From an uncultured Cardiobacterium sp. (GTDB lineage Bacteria; Pseudomonadota; Gammaproteobacteria; Cardiobacteriales; Cardiobacteriaceae): DNA of 6,528 bases. Both the position numbers and the translations under genes were made by a program. Below, piece after piece: positions 1 through 4,727 of this stretch (positions within the stretch are counted from its first letter, which is position 1; each line of letters begins with the position of its first letter). The notes under the pieces are model-generated. The model was not told where the DNA came from and made no database searches. It worked only from the letters and a program-made list of their open reading frames with translations. The stretch is from assembly GCF_938028185.1 (NCBI RefSeq), contig NZ_CALJAH010000307.1, forward strand, positions 1 through 6,528, written 5' to 3'.

Positions 1-774
1 TTGACGAAGGTGCAGTATCAATGGCTGCGCGACGGCGCGGAAATCAGCGGCGCGACGGGCGCGAGCTACACCCTGACCGCAAACGAGGTGGGCAAGACCA
101 TCACCGTGCGCGCGGTCTATACCGACAACGGCGGCCATAGCGAAAGCGTACAAAGCACCGCCACCGCTGCTGTCACCGACCCGACCAACCCGAACCCACA
201 ACCGCCGCAGCCGCCGCAAAACCACGAAGGCAGCGTCACCGTCAGCGGTGAAGCGAAAGTGGGCAGCGAGCTGCAAGCGACCGTTGCCGACGAAGACGGC
301 GTTGACTTGACGAAGGTGCAGTATCAATGGCTGCGCGACGGCGCGGAAATCAGCGGCGCGAACGGCGCAAGTTACACCCTGCAAGCCGAAGACGCCGGTC
401 ACAAGATTAGCGTCAAGGCGAGCTACACCGACAACGGCAACCACGCCGAAAATCTCACCAGTGCTGAAACTGGCAGCGTCAGCGACGGCAATACCCCGCC
501 GCAAAACCACGAAGGCACCATCACCGTGACCGGCGAAGCCAAAGTAGGCAGCGAACTGCAAGCAACCGTCACCGATGAAGACGGCGTTGACCCGGCGAAA
601 GTGCAGTATCAATGGCTGCGCGACGGTGAGGTCATTGCTGATGCTGGCGGCAGCAGTTATCGGCTGGTCGCAGACGATGTGGGTCACAAGATCAGCGTCA
701 AGGCGAGCTATACCGACAACGGTAACCACGCCGAAGTATTAACCAGTACTGGGACGGACACAGTTGCCAACTTG
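1..774 (+). repeat. Tandem Ig-like repeats of the QYQWLRDG type in adhesin A (first block)
   Basis: Three units: 1-180 (partial), 220-504 and 505-774. A short Pro-rich linker (residues 60-73) separates the first two. Each full unit is about 90-95 residues with the pattern NHEG.. GEAKVGSEL, DEDGVD, VQYQWLRDG, SY.L, DVGHKISVKASYTDNG. Such repeats are common in RTX/VCBS-type secreted proteins and form extended rods of Ig-like beta sandwiches. Bases 1-54 are identical to 307-360, showing recent duplication or conversion between units. Confidence 0.9.
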
Positions 775-3700
775 CCTGCACCAACGCTGGAACGCGATCC
801 GCAGCATCAGGGCGGTATTATTGCCAGACCGGCGGATGGCGCGGACTATATGGAAGTCCAATACCGCGCTGAATATGGCGCGAAGGAATCCACGATTGTG
901 CGTAAAGATCCGACGACGGGCGAATGGAGTGCGTCTGGTGCGTATCAGAGTCTAGATGCGAAGACCGGCGAGGTAGTCATTCCTCCGAATGCGGTTGAAG
1001 ACGGTACTACGGTTCGGGCTTATAACAGCATCGGTGAAAACGGCAAGGGTGGTCATAGTGATACGGTGGAAGTGACTGCAGACAACGATCTCTCTACTGT
1101 CGGATTGCCGGAAATTACGCAGGATAGTGCTCATCAGGGCGGCATGATCATCAAACCCGGTGCAAACTCGGATACGTTGGAAATTTCCTACACCGACGAG
1201 AAGGAGCAGGCACATCAGCTCACCGTTTACAAAGATCAGTTCGACAACGATCAATGGAAAGGCAAGGATTTGCCTGAAGGCGTGCAGGTTGATGCCACAA
1301 GCGGCACGGTGACGCTGGCGCCGCAGGTGGTGAAAGACCGGAGCGAAGTGCAGGCACGGAGCGGCGATTCTGCCGGCAATGATTTCAGTGACTATGTCAA
1401 GGGAATCAGTGATGTCAACGGAGTGATGCCGAATCAGCCGGGTAGTGTTGCCATTAGTGGCGAAGCGAAGGTTGGCAGCGACCTCACCGCTACAGTGACG
1501 GATGCCGACGGCGTGCCGGAGACGGTGCAATATCAATGGCTGCGCGACGGCACGCCGATTGGTGGTGCGACCGGCAACAGCTACACGCTGCAAGCGGAAG
1601 ACGCCGGACACAAAATCAGCGTGCGTGCGACCTATCGCGACAACGCACAGCACGATGAAACACCGACCAGCAGCGAAACGGACAGCGTGGCGGATAACGT
1701 GCAGCCGAACCAGCCGGGACAGGTTGCCATCAGCGGTAGTCACAAAGTGAACGAACCGTTGACGGCAACGGTAAACGATGCTGATGGTGTGCCGGATAAT
1801 GGCGTGCAATACCAGTGGTTCAACGCCGGTACCGGCAAGGACATCGCCGGAGCGACGGGCAACAACTATACGCCGGGTGTGGCCGATGCCGGACAGAAAT
1901 TCGGGGTGCGTGTCAGCTATCAGGACAACAAGGGGCATGAAGAGAACCTCACCGTCTCCGACGATGCCGTGGTGCAATCGGCAGGAAAACCGACGGTTGG
2001 CCTGATTGGTCCGAATGCCGTCAACGAAGGCGGACAGGGCAACTACATCCTGAAGCTGGACAAACCGACCCACGAAGATGTGACAGTCACTCTTGAAGCG
2101 ACATCCTACTTCAATGGACCGGCGCCGAAAGACATCGTGTACAACAAGACCGTGCGCATTCCGGCAGGCGAAACAGAAGTGACTGTGCCGCTCTCGGTGA
2201 AAGACGACCATGAAATCAAAAGCGGCTCGTTTGGACTTGGTATTACGGGTGCCAGCGGGGCGGATGTTTCCACGGATGCCAAACAGGTGACTACCCGCGT
2301 CATCGACAATGACGCGGCGGAAGGCTTGCCATCGGTCAATATCAGCACCGATCGGCCTATGTTGACCGCAGGTGAAACGGCGACCTACAAGGTGACCCTG
2401 AGCAAACCAGCCAACCATGCGGTGACGATGGATATCCGCGTTGATGGCAGTCTCAAGGTGGGAACAGGCGATGACAGCGACCTTAAACTAAGTACGCAGA
2501 AAATTACCATCCCCGCCGGGGAAACAGAGGCGACCTTCACGGCATCAGCCAAGTCGGACAGCGTTGCCGCCGGCCAGACGACGACTTTCCACCTCGCGCC
2601 AGACAACCTGCAAGGCGCTGAAATGGGCAAAGATCCGCGTTGGGGCGGCCCGCAAAACAACGAAGTCAATGGCAGCATCAATGGCGCCAACAGTACGCCA
2701 CAAGTGATGCTGGTAGGTGATGATGCCGTGGTCCGCGAAGGCGACCAGGTCACTCTCAAAGTACAACTGAGCCACGCAACCGATCACGACGTCAGCGTCA
2801 CCGTGCGTAGTGGCAGTTACGATGGCAGTTCCTTTGTCGAAGGCGGGACGCAGACAGTCACCATTCCGAAAGGGCAGACCAGTACCAGCTTCACGCTGAC
2901 AACAAAAGACGACCAGGTCGCACGTGCCGTCAATCATGCAGACGTCTTCATCGAAAACGCGAACGGTGCGGAAATTGCCCGTTACCGCGCGCACAGCGTC
3001 AGCATCAATGCGCTGGACAACGACGCCCACCCGGCGCCGACGGCAACGAAAGACGGGAATGGCATGATTAACCTTACGCCGGGCTTTGACATCAGCCAAG
3101 AAAACAACCAGCTTGCCTATATGCAAGTGCGCTTCACCGATCGTAGCGGACAAACCTACGAACTGCGCGCCAAACTGGACAACCATGCTTTCAGTAACCA
3201 GTGGGGTTTTGCAGACGGCTACGGTATCAACAGCTTTAGCGGCGTCACCATCGACAAACAAACAGGCACCGTCACCATCCCGCAAAGCCTGCTGCAACCG
3301 GGCAGCGAAGTAAGTGCGCAGAACCACAACGACCCGTATGGCAGCGCCGCCAGCGCGACGACAACGACACAGGCCGACGCGACGTCGACGGAAAACGTGC
3401 CGACCCCGCCGGAAGAAACCAAACCGGCCGAAGCCGCGACGGCACCCGGTGGCGCGTTGCACCACGAAACGCCGGTCATCGCGCACGGCAGCGAAGACGA
3501 CACCGCCGCACACCACGCGGGCGGCGACAGCCACCACGGCCTGCACGTCAGCGACGGCATCGACACCGCCGCCTACAGCGGTCTGGTGAACCTTGACGGC
3601 GAAGAGCTACTGCACTACCTCGGCGAACACAGCGCCGAACTGCTTGCCGCCACGCAACAGCACGGCACGCACGCGCTGCACGGTGGCGCAGGCGATGACG

Positions 3701-4092
3701 TCCTCGTCGCCGGACACGGTGCGGAATTGCTCAGCGGTGGCGCGGGGGCGGATACCTTCGCGTATCTGCTCGACAGCCATGACGCCAGCGGCTGGAACGA
3801 ACCGGGCAAAATCCTCGACTTCAACCCGCAGGAAGGCGACCGCATCGTCCTCGCCGGAGGCAGCGGCACCAAGGCCAGTGTCAGCAGCGACGAACACGGC
3901 CAACACCTGCACGTCAGCGATGACGCCGGACACACGCGCACCATCGACATCGCCAGCCAGGGCGGCAAGACCCTCAGCGCGGAGGACATCCTCTCGCACG
4001 TGGACATCGCGCCGAAAGGCTACAGCGAGCCGTCGTACACCGCGCCGCAAACCCACCACCTGCCGCAAGATGACCACAGCCATCTCATTTAA
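1..4092 (+). CDS. Giant RTX-type adhesin A, C-terminal part (5' end outside window)
   Basis: This is the C-terminal 1363 residues of a large secreted surface protein. The reading frame is open at base 1 in the middle of an Ig-like repeat, so the true start lies upstream and the TTG at 1 is not a start. It ends with TAA at 4090-4092. Modules in order: Ig-like repeats (residues 1-60, 74-168, 169-258), two ~100-residue beta-rich modules (259-366, 370-470), two Ig-like repeats (478-569, 570-661), three Calx-beta-like domains (about 664-773, 777-899, 900-1009), a third beta-rich module (1011-1120), a His/acid-rich linker, and an RTX type I secretion C-terminus (1228-1363). I see no cysteine in the partial protein, as is usual for type I-secreted RTX adhesins. 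The expected role, inferred from architecture, is cell-surface attachment or biofilm formation after export through an ABC-HlyD-TolC system. The ligand cannot be told from sequence. The next gene starts 197 bp downstream and encodes a related protein. Confidence 0.95.
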   Translation: MTKVQYQWLRDGAEISGATGASYTLTANEVGKTITVRAVYTDNGGHSESVQSTATAAVTDPTNPNPQPPQPPQNHEGSVTVSGEAKVGSELQATVADEDGVDLTKVQYQWLRDGAEISGANGASYTLQAEDAGHKISVKASYTDNGNHAENLTSAETGSVSDGNTPPQNHEGTITVTGEAKVGSELQATVTDEDGVDPAKVQYQWLRDGEVIADAGGSSYRLVADDVGHKISVKASYTDNGNHAEVLTSTGTDTVANLPAPTLERDPQHQGGIIARPADGADYMEVQYRAEYGAKESTIVRKDPTTGEWSASGAYQSLDAKTGEVVIPPNAVEDGTTVRAYNSIGENGKGGHSDTVEVTADNDLSTVGLPEITQDSAHQGGMIIKPGANSDTLEISYTDEKEQAHQLTVYKDQFDNDQWKGKDLPEGVQVDATSGTVTLAPQVVKDRSEVQARSGDSAGNDFSDYVKGISDVNGVMPNQPGSVAISGEAKVGSDLTATVTDADGVPETVQYQWLRDGTPIGGATGNSYTLQAEDAGHKISVRATYRDNAQHDETPTSSETDSVADNVQPNQPGQVAISGSHKVNEPLTATVNDADGVPDNGVQYQWFNAGTGKDIAGATGNNYTPGVADAGQKFGVRVSYQDNKGHEENLTVSDDAVVQSAGKPTVGLIGPNAVNEGGQGNYILKLDKPTHEDVTVTLEATSYFNGPAPKDIVYNKTVRIPAGETEVTVPLSVKDDHEIKSGSFGLGITGASGADVSTDAKQVTTRVIDNDAAEGLPSVNISTDRPMLTAGETATYKVTLSKPANHAVTMDIRVDGSLKVGTGDDSDLKLSTQKITIPAGETEATFTASAKSDSVAAGQTTTFHLAPDNLQGAEMGKDPRWGGPQNNEVNGSINGANSTPQVMLVGDDAVVREGDQVTLKVQLSHATDHDVSVTVRSGSYDGSSFVEGGTQTVTIPKGQTSTSFTLTTKDDQVARAVNHADVFIENANGAEIARYRAHSVSINALDNDAHPAPTATKDGNGMINLTPGFDISQENNQLAYMQVRFTDRSGQTYELRAKLDNHAFSNQWGFADGYGINSFSGVTIDKQTGTVTIPQSLLQPGSEVSAQNHNDPYGSAASATTTTQADATSTENVPTPPEETKPAEAATAPGGALHHETPVIAHGSEDDTAAHHAGGDSHHGLHVSDGIDTAAYSGLVNLDGEELLHYLGEHSAELLAATQQHGTHALHGGAGDDVLVAGHGAELLSGGAGADTFAYLLDSHDASGWNEPGKILDFNPQEGDRIVLAGGSGTKASVSSDEHGQHLHVSDDAGHTRTIDIASQGGKTLSAEDILSHVDIAPKGYSEPSYTAPQTHHLPQDDHSHLI
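775..1410 (+). repeat. Two copies of a ~100-residue beta-rich module (D1, D2) in adhesin A
   Basis: Residues 259-366 and 370-470 share the order 'P.. .HQGG.I..P', a 'Y....' strand, an acidic/Lys stretch with a Trp, then 'DA.(T/S)G.V' (319-325 and 431-437) followed by 'V.A'. They resemble the Ig-like modules with a 'TG.VTIP' signature seen in many bacterial surface proteins, but I cannot name the family. A third copy lies far downstream at residues 1011-1120. The DNA of this block is markedly lower in G+C than the C-terminal coding region. Confidence 0.65.
1432..1983 (+). repeat. Second block of Ig-like repeats in adhesin A
   Basis: Two units, residues 478-569 and 570-661, each begin NQPG..AISG. 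The first keeps VQYQWLRDG and is close to the repeats at the window start. The second is diverged (VQYQWFNAGTG) and carries a short insertion near the central Trp strand, so it is an older copy. They follow the D1-D2 modules and precede the Calx-beta-like domains. Confidence 0.85.
1990..3027 (+). other. Three Calx-beta-like domains in adhesin A
   Basis: Residues about 664-773, 777-899 and 900-1009. The first and third show the Calx-beta pattern: an opening strand, 'V.EG' (NEGG near 674; REGD near 912), a 'T(I/V).IP.G.T...' strand in the middle, and a terminal DND (769-771 and 1006-1008). The middle domain keeps 'ITIPAGETEATF' but has LTAGE in place of V.EG and no DND. Calx-beta domains bind calcium in several proteins; here they probably stiffen the stalk in calcium. 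The family call is from pattern only. Confidence 0.75.
3031..3360 (+). repeat. Third copy of the beta-rich module (D3) in adhesin A
   Basis: Residues 1011-1120 repeat the pattern of D1 and D2, with 'PAPT' at the start, 'YMQVRFTDRSG', a Trp-containing loop and 'IDKQTGTVTIP' (1084-1094) followed by 'GSEVSAQN'. It is separated from D1-D2 by two Ig-like and three Calx-beta-like domains and joins the stalk to the His-rich linker. Confidence 0.6.
3361..3681 (+). other. His- and acid-rich linker before the RTX C-terminus
   Basis: Residues 1121-1227 start Thr/Ala/Glu/Pro-rich and turn His-rich, with three HH pairs at 1154-1155, 1171-1172 and 1178-1179. The DNA here is very G+C rich (46 of 60 bases in 3481-3540). 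No domain is recognised up to about 1180; residues 1180-1225 look like a helical lead-in to the secretion domain. Confidence 0.7.
3682..4089 (+). other. RTX type I secretion C-terminal target domain
   Basis: Two glycine-rich calcium-binding nonapeptides are visible, GGAGDDVLV (residues 1228-1236) and GGAGADTFA (1246-1254). They are followed by ILDFNPQEGDRIVL (1271-1284). This order (GGAG.DTF.., then DF.P.EGD) is typical of the uncleaved C-terminal target domain of VC_A0849-type type I-secreted adhesins. The protein ends DHSHLI. The domain shows that the reading frame ends naturally and is not a truncated piece of the downstream gene. Confidence 0.88.
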
Positions 4093-4104
4093 CGGCTAAA
4101 AACC

Positions 4105-4136
4105 GGGCGCCTGTCGTATCATAGCGACGGGCGCTT
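4105..4136 (+). terminator. GC-rich stem-loop after the adhesin A stop; candidate terminator without a clear T tract
   Basis: GCGCCTGTCG (4107-4116) pairs with CGACGGGCGC (4125-4134) over ten base pairs with one G-U pair and an eight-base loop. Two extra G-U pairs at 4105-4106/4135-4136 are possible. It begins 12-15 bases after the stop codon, a usual place for a transcript end. On the + strand only TT follows, so intrinsic termination would be weak. On the - strand the stem is followed by CCGG and five T, but there is no - strand gene here for it to end. It could instead protect the mRNA 3' end. Confidence 0.4.
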
Positions 4137-4146
4137 CGGCGCACCT

Positions 4147-4249
4147 TAGCAATCCTCACAAAGCCCTGTACGGTGTTGCGCCTCCTTGCCGTACAAAAAC
4201 GTACTGCCTTCGGCGGCGCGCCTTGTACAGAACTTTGTGAGTATCGCTA
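4147..4249. mobile_element. Correia-like miniature inverted-repeat element (MITE)
   Basis: A 103-bp imperfect palindrome lies between the two adhesin genes. Its arms 4147-4171 and 4225-4249 match at 21 of 25 positions when one is reverse complemented. The outer blocks TAGC and CTCACAAAG and the inner CTGTAC are perfect. Both ends carry TA (4147-4148, 4248-4249), and the right end reads TATAG outward. The inside contains TGTACGG (4167-4173) inverted as CCGTACA (4189-4195), and GTACTG at 4201-4206. Compared from memory with the short form of the Neisseria Correia element, the order and spacing of GTACGG, GTTGC, CCTTGCCGTAC, GTACTG and CGCCTTGT are the same. Correia elements are ~105-155 bp, start with TATAG, and insert at TA. 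The terminal repeats here differ from the Neisseria ones after the first five bases, so this would be a relative, not a copy. It encodes no protein. The palindrome is certain; the family link is likely. Confidence 0.7.
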
Positions 4250-4253
4250 TATC
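4223..4253 (+). promoter_or_regulatory. Possible weak sigma-70-like promoter at the right end of the MITE
   Basis: TTGTAC (4223-4228) matches the -35 consensus at 4 of 6 bases and TATATC (4248-4253) matches the -10 consensus at 4 of 6, with a 19-bp spacer. A transcript would start near 4260, giving a leader of about 30 bases before the ATG at 4290. Correia elements in Neisseria are known to supply promoters from their ends, which makes the position suggestive. The match is weak and the spacer long, so readthrough from gene A or another promoter remains possible. Confidence 0.25.
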
Positions 4254-4275
4254 ACCCAGGAACACACGAAAAAAC

Positions 4276-4280
4276 AGGAA
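4276..4280 (+). promoter_or_regulatory. Ribosome binding site of adhesin B
   Basis: AGGAA sits nine bases before ATG 4290 in an A-rich, unstructured stretch that begins outside the MITE. It is the only Shine-Dalgarno-like site near an in-frame ATG and therefore fixes the start of the downstream gene. Confidence 0.7.
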
Positions 4281-4289
4281 AGCAACAAC

Positions 4290-4727
4290 ATGGCACAGTT
4301 CAACCTTACCCTGAAGGACGCCGCCGGCAACGCCGTTGGCCAGTACAACATCGAAACCGCGGGCGCAGCCCAACACATCCAGGCCGTGGATGGCGTTTAC
4401 TACCAAATCACCGACCTTGCCACCGGCATCGGCCCGGAGAGCATCATTACCGACCGCGTCGGCGACAACCTGCTCGTCTCCTTCGATCGTGACCAAAGTG
4501 CCGACCTTGTCATCGAAAACTACTTCAGCCAGGGACAGCCGGGCGCACTCGTCGGCCTGCAAGAAAACGGCGGCCTCTTTAACTATCCCGTCGCCACCAT
4601 GCCGGAGCACGTCCTCGCCGAAGAAATCGCCGCTGCCGATACCCTGAACGCCGATACCCCGTCCAGCGTCACCCCGCTCGCCATCCTTGGCGGCGTCGCC
4701 CTCGTCGCCGGGGGCATCGCCCTGGCC
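4290..4727 (+). other. BapA-type N-terminal prefix domain and hydrophobic segment of adhesin B
   Basis: Residues 1-125 form a small beta-rich domain with 'GDNLLVSFDRDQSADLVIEN' at 58-77. This is the strand pattern found at the N-terminus of BapA/LapF-like adhesins. Residues 127-146 are a 20-residue hydrophobic stretch rich in Gly (LGG, AGG), followed by a Lys/Gly/His turn. By analogy with retention modules of LapA-type adhesins, the domain may stay in the periplasm and hold the exported chain in the outer-membrane channel; this is inference. Confidence 0.7.

Noticed and set aside
1..3. TTG at base 1 as a start codon
   Set aside because: The same sequence recurs in mid-repeat at 307, and the frame is open at the window edge inside an Ig-like unit.
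1266..1276. TTGCCTGAAGG and similar as a DNA uptake sequence
   Set aside because: Only the CCTGAA core fits some Neisseriaceae dialects; it lies in coding sequence with no second copy or inverted pair nearby.
952..2418. A 488-codon open frame on the - strand inside adhesin A
   Set aside because: It lies fully opposite a clear domain-bearing frame. Its product is Arg/His/Val-rich with no recognisable motif, and long antisense frames are expected in this GC-rich codon pattern.
2545..3546. A 333-codon - strand open frame
   Set aside because: Shadow of the Calx-beta, D3 and linker coding region; low-complexity product and no domain pattern.
4140..4289. Riboswitch or tRNA-like RNA in the intergenic region
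   Set aside because: The folding is explained by the single inverted-repeat element; no cloverleaf, and no conserved riboswitch core is visible.
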